Source: Chara braunii
Taxonomy: Eukaryota; Streptophyta; Charophyceae; Charales; Characeae
Length of the DNA stretch: 22,485 nucleotides
Reading direction: 5' to 3'
NCBI GenBank assembly: GCA_003427395.1
Contig: BFEA01000444.1
Location: 134,546-157,030, forward strand
Part shown: in pieces, positions 8,354 through 17,397 of the stretch
Numbering within the stretch: position 1 is the stretch's first letter
Layout of the letters: each line of letters starts with the position of its first letter
Made by a program: the position numbers and the translations under genes
The notes under the pieces: generated by a model
What the model was told of the DNA's origin: nothing
The model's input: the letters and a program-made list of their open reading frames with translations, nothing else
Databases searched by the model: none

Positions 8354-10359
8354 TGGAGGAAGAAATCGAGGATCAGCAGGGCAAAGGGAGTCAGGGTACG
8401 AAAGGGGATGGGGAACGAAACGAGGGATCAGCGAGGGACCGAGAGTCAGCCAAACCGGAGGGAACCCGAGAAGACGGGAAGGATTTCTCAACAGGAGAAA
8501 GCTCGGGGAAAGCTGGGGGTAGAAAAAGGGGATCTCAGGAAAATAGGGAAGAGGGAAACGAGATGAGAGCGAGCCCTCAGAGCTCAGCGGGAGTCACCCC
8601 CAAAAAGACGAAGGTCTTGGACACCCGCCGTAAGCTGGCAGAAATAGAAAAGCGTACTGTAGAATTTAAAGCAAGACTTATTGAGCAGATGATGGCTGGA
8701 GACGAGGAGGATCTCCAGGGCTTGGGATCAGGGGAAGGACGCAGGGCCAGTCAGGACGAGGTCAGGTATGAAGGGAAGGATAACAATCATAGGGAAACGC
8801 CTAGTAAGAAGGGGAAGGACAAGGATGACCCCCCGGCGAAAGGAGCAGAAAACGCTATGACCCCACCCGCCATCGACAGCGGCACTAGCAGACTACCCGC
8901 CACGCCGAAAGTAACAGGGACGTGTGACGGACTCTGGAGCCTTAGGGAAAGAGTGCTAGGATGGTTTGACCCAGAAGGAACGCCGAAAACCAGGGAGAAG
9001 TAGAGGGAAAGTAAGGAAGGGGAAGGGACCAGTGTAGTCGAAGAAGCAGGTGCCTCCGAAGATGGCCTCAAGAAGGTAGTCGCCACCCTCACCAAGACAC
9101 TAAACAAGAACCAGGGGTATCTCGCAGATGCAAAGAAGAAACTCACGTTCGATGGGGCCAACATTACGGAGTTTCTAATAGATTATGAGAACCTAGCAGC
9201 CTTACTGAAGTGGACGGAAGAGGAAAAAATGGAGCACCTAGGGCAGCACGTGTCGCTAAGCTTGGGAAGGGACATTATAGCCATCGTCGCCTCCAATGGA
9301 TCCTGGAAAGAGACCAGGAATGAGATGATGAGGAAATACCTGAAGGCAGAGAAAATGGCAACAGAGGCCGAACTAGCCGCAGTCCAGAGGAAAAACTATG
9401 CGACTTACAACGATTTCCTGAGGGCATTCACGTTAGTGGCTCTGCGAATTCCCGGGGTAACGGACCGCATAATGAGTAAATACTTCCTCAGGCAGTTCTC
9501 CGAGTTTGATAAAGATAAGATTTTGTCAGCATACCAGCAGACCAGTAAGTTCGAGTACACGAGAGATGTGGACTTCAGCACCGTAACAGACCTCGCGGAA
9601 AAGACAGTGGTCACCGAGACACTAGCCCTGCTCAAGGAAGGAGAAGTTATAGATCTGATTGGGAAGACGGGGGATAAGGTCAAGAAAGGGATAGAAAGCT
9701 TGCACGAGCGAGTGCATGGGGTTGACAGCAAGATGGAAAGAATGGAAAATGCACTGTTAGTAATGCAGGCGCAAGTGTCCAGACCCGCCCTCCCGCCCCA
9801 AAAGGCCGTGGTTCCGGCAGCCGTAGCAAACCGGGGATTTGGCAGAAGGGACCCGACCAACGAACAATGCAAGTATTGCATCATGATCGGGAATTTCGTA
9901 CGGGCCTGCCCGAGACTCAATCACGATATTGAGCGGCAGAGGTGCAGTAGGTCCCTCAAAGGCGAGATCCTCGGACCCCGAGGGGAGCGTGTCAATTGGA
10001 ACTCGCCAGGAGGGATGCGGCGAGTCGTCATTCTCATGAACAACCTAGAAATAGCTGCCGTAGAAGCAGAACCGATAGCCGAGATTGCCTGGAACCAGCC
10101 AAGGGGACGGGGGCCACAGGCCAATTTTATCCTAGAAGGCAATAGCCAGGACAGGGTAAACATCACCACTCGCCGGGCCGACGCAGAAAAGAAGCTTGTT
10201 CAAGATACAGTAATGGAAGAAATCGCAGGGACTAGCACGGGCCAGCAAGAGACCGAAGCCGGGGATCAAGAGAAGGTCTATGGGAAGCCGAGAGAGGAGG
10301 AGCCAGTAGACAAGGATACGGTGGCAAAAAGAAGTTCAGGTATCAAATTCCGATCCTAA
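8353..10359 (+). pseudogene. gag: Retrotransposon Gag, one in-frame stop
   Basis: This is one frame from ATG 8353, interrupted by TAG 9001-9003 (fits CAG to TAG) and ending at TAA 10357-10359. Residues 1-90 are Gly/Glu/Arg-rich and likely disordered. Residues about 80-115 look like a coiled coil (KKTKVLDTRRKLAEIEKR). Residues about 255-430 form the capsid-like helical core, from KKLTFDGANITEFLIDYENL through the FLRQFSEFDKDKIL region. A second coiled coil follows at about residues 435-475. A CCHC-type knuckle at 9868-9909 reads CKYCIMIGNFVRAC, with Asn where His is expected. Gag assembles the virus-like particle and binds genomic RNA. The end runs into the protease region by a frame change. 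Confidence 0.92.
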
Positions 10360-10734
10360 CTTCGCCAGAAATCGACGGCACCTTGAGTAAGCTACTGGGT
10401 ACCATGGTATCCGTGTCCTTTCAGACTATGCTGCAAGCCAGCCCGAGGTTGCTTAAAGGACTTAGGCAGTTGCTAACGCGTAAGCGCGTAGAGGTAGAGA
10501 GGCCCCGGAACTGCAAGAGCAGGACATGGAAGAGGCCGAGGCGCCGCAAGGAGTCTCCAACCTCCAAAGCATCCCAGGGGGCCTGGAAGATTTGGAAAAA
10601 GCCTTTGCTGATATTCGTCTGAACCTGCCGGACCGAGAAGGTGGTGAAGTCATGAGAGCACCGCCTGGCACTAAACTCAGCTTTCACGCACTGCCCGTAG
10701 GAAAGCTTAAATCCAGATCGGAACTCACCATACC
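10360..10734 (+). pseudogene. Gag-protease junction with three frame changes
   Basis: Continuous element-like sequence is spread over successive frames: FRYQIPILTSPEIDGTL and LLQASPRLLKGLRQLLTR in one, then EKAFADIRLNLPDREGGE and KLSFHALPVGKL in the next, then into the protease. The changes lie near 10320-10330 (A-run), near 10500 and near 10697 (A-run). Each equals loss of a single base. The first moves the frame by -1 from gag to pro, so it could instead be a ribosomal frameshift site, but the A-run is not a perfect slippery heptamer and the later two changes are clearly decay. Confidence 0.75.
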
Positions 10735-11193
10735 GATGCATTAGTGGATGGCGGCGCGAAAATTACCCTCATACGACGGGATTTCGCAACAATCACCGGG
10801 CGCACAATAAACAAGGAAGTAGCAGGAAGTATCAGGGGAGCCGGTTGCGAAATCCCCTTCACTGGGTATGTCACCAAATGCGCGGTCAGGGCGAGAGTCC
10901 GGGAGTCCATCTGGTCTTTCCAACGAATGACCGTCATGGAAGAAATGGACCATGACATAATCCTTTGGAGACCATGGTGCGCCAATGTAGAAATGATTGG
11001 CATGCACCTGCACGACGGCACGTACATGGTAGACATAGAGGATCCGGTGACTGGTTGGGGGGAACTCCTCCGACTCCTCGGAACTGGAGGGGACCCTCCA
11101 AAGGGCAAATTGGCAACTTGGTCGCCAACATTCGAAGAAAGTGCACGGAAGGGGGCATTCGCAGGAATGGAAGGTATGAGGGAAAGGGTATAA
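10735..11193 (+). pseudogene. Retropepsin-like aspartic protease domain
   Basis: DALVDGGAKITLIRRDFA at 10735 matches the retropepsin active-site segment (hydrophobic-x-D-[ST]-G-A), except that the middle residue is Gly, giving D-G-G at 10747-10755. About 70 residues later, EMDHDIILWRPW matches the second conserved segment, normally hydrophobic I-L-G-x-x-[WF]; here Trp replaces that Gly. The protease would process Gag-Pol. The frame ends at TAA 11191-11193 (fits CAA to TAA), another TGA follows at 11227-11229, and element-like sequence continues. The two substitutions may be decay or family variants. Confidence 0.82.
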
Positions 11194-11574
11194 ATTATGA
11201 TTGAGGAGGCTTTTAGTAAAAAGGAATGAATCAAGATGGGCTTGCCTGTAAAGAAGAGGAGGCCAGAGGACGAGCCCCTGGAAGTAATGTTGGCAAAAAA
11301 AGAGTCGGAAGTCGAACTTGGGGCCAGCCTGCCCAAACCAAAGGAACGAAACGTCGGAGGTAGTGCTTGAAATCCCAAACTTATTACAACTCGTTAAGGC
11401 CATCAGGTACCACAAAGTGGGCGTGGACCTCGCAGCGCTTGCTAGATTTGAGGATGGGGTTCGAAAGGGCTACTGTCTGAATGGGAAGCTAGTTAGCATC
11501 CAGCCCCTCGTCTTGGAGGTAGCAAGGCCAATCCCGACCGTTCATTTTTTAGGAGAACGATCCCCGAAGGTAGT
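11194..11574 (+). pseudogene. Protease-RT linker with frame changes
   Basis: Sequence continues in the protease frame to about 11330 (KRRPEDEPLEVMLAKK). It moves to another frame near 11335 (NETSEVVLEIPNLLQLVKA, then GVDLAALARFEDGVRKGYC) and returns near 11566-11585 to the frame that carries KYKPIGKKAKPV and the rest of pol. The second shift equals a one-base deletion; the first is a one-base insertion or two-base deletion. No separate catalytic function is expected for this stretch. Confidence 0.7.
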
Positions 11575-12830
11575 GTGCGAAAGTATAAACCCATAGGCAA
11601 GAAGGCCAAGCCGGTCTCGATCCTGGTAGAAACATCAAAGGAAGAGGCCATGGAAAAAAAGGAAGAAATCTTGCGGGTAATAAGGGAGAGGCAAGCAACG
11701 GAAGGGCATCACATACCAGATGAGGTAGCAGATACCATGAAAATAGGAGTGGAAGGGTTTCTAACAGCGGAAGAAACTCAATTGATAAGAAAAGCATGTC
11801 AGGAGTTTCATGTAGCTTTCGCCTTCAACGATCATCAGAAAGGATGATTGGACGCAAAGCTAGTTCCACCTGTCAGGATCCACACCGTACCGCACGAGTG
11901 TTGGAATGATAAAGGGGCCGCCTATGAGTTTGGGATAGCAGCGGAGGTCACCGACCTGCTTAGAGCCAAAATAGATTCTTTCGTGGCCGAACCCACCGCA
12001 TCCCCCTATGCGAACAAGTGGTTCGTGTTCATGAAGCCCAATAAGATACTCAGGTGGATCTAGGACCTGCAGAAGCCCAATGCGGTAACAATTAGGGACG
12101 CAGACTCGCTTCCACAAGCCGACTTATTGGCAGAATCTCATGAAGGGCGGAGCATTTACTCCCTGGTAGACTTGTACTCAGGATATGATCAGTTGTCGCT
12201 CGACGCGAGGAATAGACCGTATACCGCAATGCACACCTCGGTAGGACAGCTGCAGATGCAAGTGACCCCTATGGGCTTCACAAATGCGGTAGCAGAAGCT
12301 CAGAGGAGGATGCTCGCCGTCGCAGGGGATATGTTTCCGGAAAAGTGTGAACCTTACATAGATGATAATCCCATGAAAGGCGCAAGATACAAGGATGAGA
12401 CGGAAGTACAACCGGGAGTGCGGAAGTTTGTCTGGGACCACTTGTAGGATATTAAGGATTTACTTCAGCGATTCCTAGTCTTCAACATTACCGCAAGCGG
12501 ACCCAAGAGCATCCTGGCCGTCCCGGAAGTCACCATACTGGGATTCCGCTATGGAGCCTATGGGAGGAGACCCGACCCAGCAAAAACTGATAAGATCTCT
12601 CAGTGGCCGACACCCCTGCGTACCACGACGGAAGTACGAGCCTTCCTAGGGGTGGTTGGATTCTGGAGGATCTTCATCAAAGGTTTCGCGAAGATAGCAG
12701 AACCCATCCGCGCGATGATCAGGGAAGGTGGCACTATGGATTGGATCGAGGATAGGGAAGAGGCAGCCCAGACCCTGAAAGACATCCTGTCATCCGATCA
12801 GGTCACGTTAGCAGCACCCTGCTTCAACGA
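11575..12830 (+). pseudogene. pol: Reverse transcriptase domain, three in-frame stops
   Basis: This part of pol stays in one frame. Motifs appear in order: SPYANKWFVFMKPNK, then SLVDLYSGYDQLSLD (first catalytic Asp), TPMGFTNAVAEAQRRML, then YIDD at 12355-12366 (the YxDD catalytic pair), LGFRYGAYGRRPDPAKTDKI, and TEVRAFLGVVGFWRIFIKGF. Stops are TGA 11845-11847, TAG 12061-12063 and TAG 12445-12447. Each sits where Arg or Gln would fit and each can arise by one C-to-T change. All RT catalytic aspartates are kept. It would copy element RNA to cDNA in the particle. Confidence 0.95.
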
Positions 12831-13250
12831 CGAGGTAGGACGACCCTTCACTTTAGAAACAGATGGGGGACCATTGGCAGTGGGAGGAGTATTGATACAG
12901 AGAAGCGAGGAGGGTAAAGAAAGACCAATCAGATTTGAAAGCAGGACCCTGAATTCGGCAGAACGACGGTATTCGCAGTTCAAGAAGGAGGTCTTAGCAA
13001 TCCTGCATTGTCTTAAGACCTTCCAGGCATACCTGTTCGGAAGGCGATTTATCATAAGGATCGATCCCACCAACGTTGTCGGAGCCCTAAAGAACTACAA
13101 GCCTATAGACCCGACCGTTGGCAGATGGATAGGCTTCATATGGTAATTTGACTATAAGGTCGAACGAATTGCAAGGCTTCGAAATAGGGCAGATGGGCTG
13201 AGCAGGGTTTGTATCACGCCAGAAGGAGTAGAGAACGCAGAACCAATTGA
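12831..13250 (+). pseudogene. pol: RNase H domain of pol
   Basis: RPFTLETDGGPLAVGGVL carries the first catalytic Asp at 12862-12864. SAERRYSQFKKEVLAIL carries the catalytic Glu, and FIIRIDPTNV the next Asp. RIARLRNRADGLSRV marks the usual end of the domain. It removes the RNA strand during reverse transcription. A TAA at 13144-13146 interrupts the segment after GRWIGFIW, where Gln would fit (CAA to TAA). Confidence 0.93.
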
Positions 13251-14880
13251 CGCCTTCTTGGAGTACGAAGGAAAGACCCTTGTCGTGGATAATGAGATGG
13301 CAGATCCGGCAATTACAACAGGACAGTTGCTGATTCAGACCTTAGAAAATGGCGCACCTGCAGTAGTTGCAGAACTCGGGGAAGGACCAGTCACCACGGT
13401 CAGGCGTAAAGAGGAAAAAGACTCGTGGGGAGCAGAAGTAGGGGCCAGAGAGGAATTTATGACAATGGCCGTGGAAGGGGGACGGGACGCCGTAATGACG
13501 TTGGCCGAAACCTGGGCGCAGAAGGAGTGTTAGTACCTAGTCAACCTCACTCGGGAGGAGCAGGGTGCGGATCAGAACGAACATGAATTCTTCCTCATAC
13601 AAATGTATGAGGGCGTCTTCAAAGAAATCGGTCTACTGCTTGTAGGGAACAAACAACCCACGGAAGTCAGTCCCAAGGCAAGGGAGGAAGTAGAAAAGTA
13701 TGTCCTAAGAAATGACCACATGTTCAAGAAAGAGGAAGGGATGATGCCTAGATGTGTCGTTTGTGGGAGGTCTAGGCAGCTGGACGTAATTCAGGCAATG
13801 CATGATGGGCTAGCTGGGGGCCACCGGTCGTTAAAAGGGACATCTGCAAAGATTGTGGCCCTGTATTTCTGGCCAGGAATGGCAGGCATGGTCGCAACAT
13901 ACTGTCAGACGTGCCTGATATGTCAAGAGAGGAGCGCCATACGAGTTTACGAGCCCCTTAGACCCACCCGGGTACTGGGACCCGGATACCTTGTTCACCT
14001 CGACCTTGCCGTTATGCCCGTATCAACGGATGGGTTTAGATACATCTTGGATGCAAGGGATAATCTCAGTGGCTATGTAGAAGCCGTAGCCCTCAAGAAG
14101 AAGACGGGGAAAGCAGTGGCCGATTGGGTGGAAGATTTCTACCTAAGGCACCCCTTCGTGCGCAGGTTTATAGTAGACAATGAGACAAAATTCGTTAACC
14201 AGGAGGTGTTGAGCAGGCTTAAGACACTATGTGTGCCGATCAAGATCACCGAGCCCTACCATCCTGAGGCAAATGCGTCGGTAGAAAGGGGTCACCGGAC
14301 TTTGAAGAACACAATCGCAAAGCAGGCAACAGATAATCTGGGAAGTTGGTCACGGTTTCTCAAGCAGGCAATCTTCGCCGAAAACATGACTCCAAAAAGA
14401 ACAATGGGATGTATTCCAGCAGAACTCTGGTATGGAAGGGAGATCGATTTTCCGATAGAAGTTTTGGTCCCTACTTGGAACAGGCTAGACGACGACCCAC
14501 ACTTGACCACGGAAGAGTTAATCGCCACACGTTGCCAACAGGTCGCCAGGAATGAGGAGGCATTGGAGGAAATAGTTAACCGTGTCAGGGATAGTCGAAT
14601 GAGGGATAAAGCAAGATGGGACCAGGTCAAAAACATTCGGAAGGAGCCACTCCAGGTGGGGGAAAAGGTGTTAGTTAGGAACTCGGCGCTTGAAAGCACA
14701 TGATCCGGGCAGCTGGGAAAAAGATTTAAAGGGCCTTACAGGATTGCTAAGCGAGTGGGACTGAACACATTCGAACTTGAGGATCTTGATGGTACTAGTA
14801 TAAGAGGGGCATTTCCGGGACAAAGACTGGTCAGATTTTTTAGCAGGGATCCGGTGGAACAGTGGCTACAAGAGGCCTAG
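13251..14880 (+). pseudogene. pol: Integrase, catalytic triad kept, two in-frame stops
   Basis: The linker 13251-13602 contains TAG 13531-13533. The HHCC zinc-binding domain follows: His at 13801 and 13822, and the Cys pair TCLIC at 13912 and 13921. The catalytic core has Asp at 14002-14004 (VHLDLAVMP), Asp at 14176-14178 (FIVDNETKF) and Glu at 14284-14286 (ASVERGHRTLKN). The second Asp and the Glu are separated by 35 residues, the canonical DD35E. A GPY motif (FKGPYRIAKRV) at 14731-14739 follows TGA 14701-14703. The end is TAG 14878-14880. No chromodomain is recognisable after the GPY module. It would join cDNA to host DNA. Confidence 0.95.
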
Positions 14881-14984
14881 GACAGGGAAACTGAGAATTG
14901 ACAGCCTGAAAGCCGGGCAGTTGGCTATAAGTTCTGGACCGCCTCCCTGTGGAAGTGATCATGACCACAGGGATTGTTCGTGTT

Positions 14985-15215
14985 GTGTGTCTTGACGTTT
15001 GTGGAACGTGGGGAGACTGCCTGGGCTGACTGTGACTGGGCTTGGGAGCACGGGACAATGTATTATAGTTTTTGTGGGGTAACGTTGGGGACTGTCTACA
15101 CGAGGTATTTATGTGCTGGGACAATGTACCATAGTTCTTGTGGGGGGGAGGCTGTGGATTGCCTACATGGGGCATCTATGTGTTGGGACAATGTGTCGAG
15201 GGTTCTAAGGGATAA
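14985..15215. repeat. 66-bp minisatellite, about 3 units
   Basis: GGGACAATGT anchors lie at 15052, 15118 and 15185 (periods 66 and 67), with a more diverged partial unit before. Related words are TATAGTTTTTGTGGGG and CATAGTTCTTGTGGGG. It occupies most of the gap between integrase and ORF F. ORFs on both strands here are repeat shadows. Confidence 0.85.
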
Positions 15216-15372
15216 TGGGACTACCAACTATATGAGGGGGGGAACCAAGAGTTTTAGGGAAGCCTCCAAAAGCTGCAAATGAGAATGGGAGGGCATATGT
15301 GTGTATGAGGGGTTGCGGTGACTGTTATGCATGAACAGGACCAGGCAAGGAGGGAACCGTAAACAGCCAAAA

Positions 15373-15990
15373 ATGGAATTCGGAAATGAAAATGATAGCA
15401 ACGCCATCAACAGGCCGGAATAGGGACAGTCATCAAGACAGGCTGGAGAGTCTAGCTCCAGGAAAAGGAAGTTGTATGTCGGGTTTGATCACATTCTGGT
15501 GGTGAATAGAGGGGGCAGAAAACAAGGGACCAGAGGGCCATCGCCACTGAGGGAGGGGGAGCCAATAGAGTTGCCGTCAGATACTGATCCCAATAGTAAG
15601 GAAGAGAGGAATCCGGGGAAAAGGCCAAGGTTGGAGGAGGAGGANTCCATCGAGGTCATAGACCTCAGTAGTGGGGAAGAAGAGGACGAAGTGACAACGC
15701 CCACAAGGGAAGATCGGGGAAGAGAGGAGGACCCAGGGGAAGAAAATGACCCATGGAAAAGAGAATTTGGGTCGACTTTCAGCGATTGGTTCGATCAATG
15801 GGTGGCTATCCTGCGATATCAATGGGCAATGAAGGGAAAGGAGAAGCTGAGTAGGGGAGAGGACTTATCCCCAACGTCCTTCTTCTCGGAAGTGACGCTC
15901 GTTCAGTTATAAGGAATAAAGAGACAAATGGAGCAAGAGATGGAGGACCGTGCAAGGAGGGAGGCTCGGCGCAGGGCACCGGGGCGGTAA
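15373..15990 (+). pseudogene. Accessory ORF F: acidic, NLS-like and SUMO-interaction-like motifs
   Basis: One frame of 205 codons from ATG 15373 to TAA 15988-15990 is broken by TAG 15421-15423 and TAA 15910-15912 (both fit Gln codons after C-to-T). In order: a basic cluster RKRK at 15460-15471; an acidic, Pro-rich stretch; KRPRL at 15622-15636, resembling a monopartite nuclear-localisation signal; then EVIDLSSGEEEDE from 15652, matching a SUMO-interaction motif (hydrophobic V-I-D-L core, then Ser and acidic residues). A Trp-rich segment, STFSDWFDQWVAILRYQW, follows. After the second stop the frame ends in a basic helix-like RARREARRRAPGR. No membrane segment, so it is not env-like. It lies 492 bp after pol on the same strand. 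Function is inference: a nuclear accessory protein. Confidence 0.65.
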
Positions 15991-16065
15991 AAAGGGACAG
16001 CAGGCATGAGGGGAATAGCCAGAGATTGGGGGAGGGCTCGTACCTGGGCAGGCACAACGACCATT

Positions 16066-16415
16066 TTCAATTTCGCATTTGAACTCTGTTAATGGATTTG
16101 AGATGAGGCAACTTTTGCCTAAGGACTGGGCAATGGGTGCTACTTTGTATGAGTTGTTGCTTCTTCGGGAAAAACAAATAAAGGATCAGAGTACTTAGAT
16201 ACAGAACTGTGACTGGTTGCGTTGGCTAAGGGCAACCAGGGCGAAAAACAAAGGGGTCTAGATGAGACGAGTCCGTAGTGTGCTTTTGCATTCGAACTTT
16301 GTCTCCTTCTTTTTTTCTCTGAGGAAGACTGCAATGAAACTACTTTTGGGATTGAGGAAACTAGTAGGGGTTGGGAGCCTTGTGCTACTTTGTATGAGTA
16401 TTCGCTTCTTGGGGG
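16066..16415. repeat. Diverged tandem duplication of about 230-245 bp
   Basis: GTGCTACTTTGTATGAGT occurs at about 16137 and 16382 with matching flanks (GCTTCTT after; GAGG-AACT words before). CATTTGAACTCTGT near 16075 pairs with CATTCGAACTTTGT near 16290. ATGAGTTGTTGC recurs again near 16569. This may be an internally repeated 3' UTR or LTR. Offsets differ (about 215 and 245), so indels have accumulated. Confidence 0.7.
16177..16182 (+). terminator. Candidate polyadenylation signal AATAAA
   Basis: AATAAA lies 187 bp after the last stop of ORF F, in an A-rich context. Another AATAAA is at about 15914, inside ORF F. A single hexamer is weak evidence. Confidence 0.25.
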
Positions 16416-16960
16416 GGGGGGGAATGTGAACTTTTNTTTGGTAGTAAGAAAGGGACTCGGGGTGATTGACTTTGTCTCAAGGAAATGGGCAGGGCCATGT
16501 GAACTCTTGAACATTGGAAGATGCAGTCATAACGAGAGTTTTTCCTTCGAAATTGTGTATCCATGATTGAATGAGTTGTTGCACGAGTCCCTGTGAGAGG
16601 TTAGGCGACCTATGGGTAAAGAGGCATCCTCTTCCCTAGGAGCCTAATCCAACTTATCCCATGCAAGTCCAGAGCATTGAGAAGCATATGGGAAGTCAGA
16701 AAAGTGGCAAGGAAACATGGAAATGGTCCAGCTTCCTTTGTAATGGTTGAACGGCCGGGCGGGCTAGTACTGCTTGGGGACGCGAGCCTCAACTTGAGCA
16801 CTAGACGCTAAGCCGGATGTATGAATGGACAAAAGATGGACAGATGGCCTGAGAAGATGGAAGAAGCATGCGTAAAAACTAAGAAGATGGCCGCCTTCTA
16901 ACCTCCGAGACGAGATAGGATCCGTGTCCTCGAGGCCCACCCCCTCGGGCGCTAACATTG
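16416..16960. other. Unassigned stretch with a poly-G run
   Basis: A run of 12 G at 16411-16422 marks its left side. Beyond that I see no gene, no repeat of note and no RNA. It could belong to the element's 3' end. Confidence 0.4.
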
Positions 16961-17092
16961 CAATGGACAAGGATGGCCCTAACCAGGCTGTCCGATTGCA
17001 ATGGATAAGAATGGCCCTAACCAGGTTGTTCGACTTGGAAATGGAAAAGAACGACCCTAACCAGGTTGTTCGGAGTGGCCCCTAACAAGGGT
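16961..17092. repeat. 38-40 bp minisatellite, 3.3 units
   Basis: Units begin ATGGACAAG, ATGGATAAG and ATGGAAAAG at 16963, 17001 and 17041, each followed by GGCCCTAACCAGG or a close variant and TTGTTCG. A partial fourth copy (GGCCCCTAACAAGG) ends near 17092. Confidence 0.92.
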
Positions 17093-17270
17093 CATTCTTT
17101 GGAATTGGCACTGAGGTCCCCTTGCAGGCTTGCAGGGCTGTTTGGAATGCATGATATTGGAAAAGATGAGCTTTGGAAAAGGTATTCATGAGATATTGAG
17201 CCAAGTTTGAAAGAAACATTGAGCTGAGCCTGGGATAAGATTGGAAAGATCTGAGAGCGGAAAAGATATG

Positions 17271-17397
17271 GGACTCAGCCTTGGAAAGGATATTGGACTC
17301 AGCTTTGGAAGAGATATTGCACTGAGCATTGGACTGAGATTGAGCATTGGACTGAGACTGAGCATGAGAATGAGGCTGCGCATTGAAATTGACAATT
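17271..17397. repeat. Adjacent 24-bp and 18-bp tandem repeats
   Basis: Two 24-bp units starting GGACTCAGC lie at 17271 and 17295. Four 18-bp units starting GCAT lie at 17326, 17344, 17362 and 17380, the first two nearly identical (GCATTGGACTGAGATTGA). Both are built on the same ATTGGACTGAG word, and looser versions extend back to about 17130. Confidence 0.88.

Larger units (their letters stand above)
8353..14880 (+). mobile_element. Ty3/gypsy-type LTR retrotransposon core (gag-pol), decayed
   Basis: The gag, aspartic protease, reverse transcriptase, RNase H and integrase domains follow one another on the plus strand. Integrase comes last, which is the order that separates Ty3/gypsy from Ty1/copia. 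Ten in-frame stops and about five frame changes make it non-functional as it stands. Its accessory ORFs may extend the element to 4448-15990. No LTRs, primer-binding site or target-site duplication were found by eye, so the ends are unknown. Confidence 0.95.

Noticed and set aside
7799-8491. 230-codon minus-strand ORF over ORF E and the gag start
   Set aside because: It lies opposite purine-rich, same-strand coding remnants. It has no recognisable domain and spans the boundaries of three plus-strand ORFs, so it looks like an antisense shadow.
4448-15990. Stop-codon reassignment as an explanation for the interrupted ORFs
   Set aside because: All three stop codons interrupt frames in similar numbers, and frameshifts are present too, so no single reassigned codon explains it.
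15373-15990. ORF F as an envelope-like gene
   Set aside because: There is no signal peptide, membrane segment or Cys pattern; it is acidic with nuclear-type motifs.
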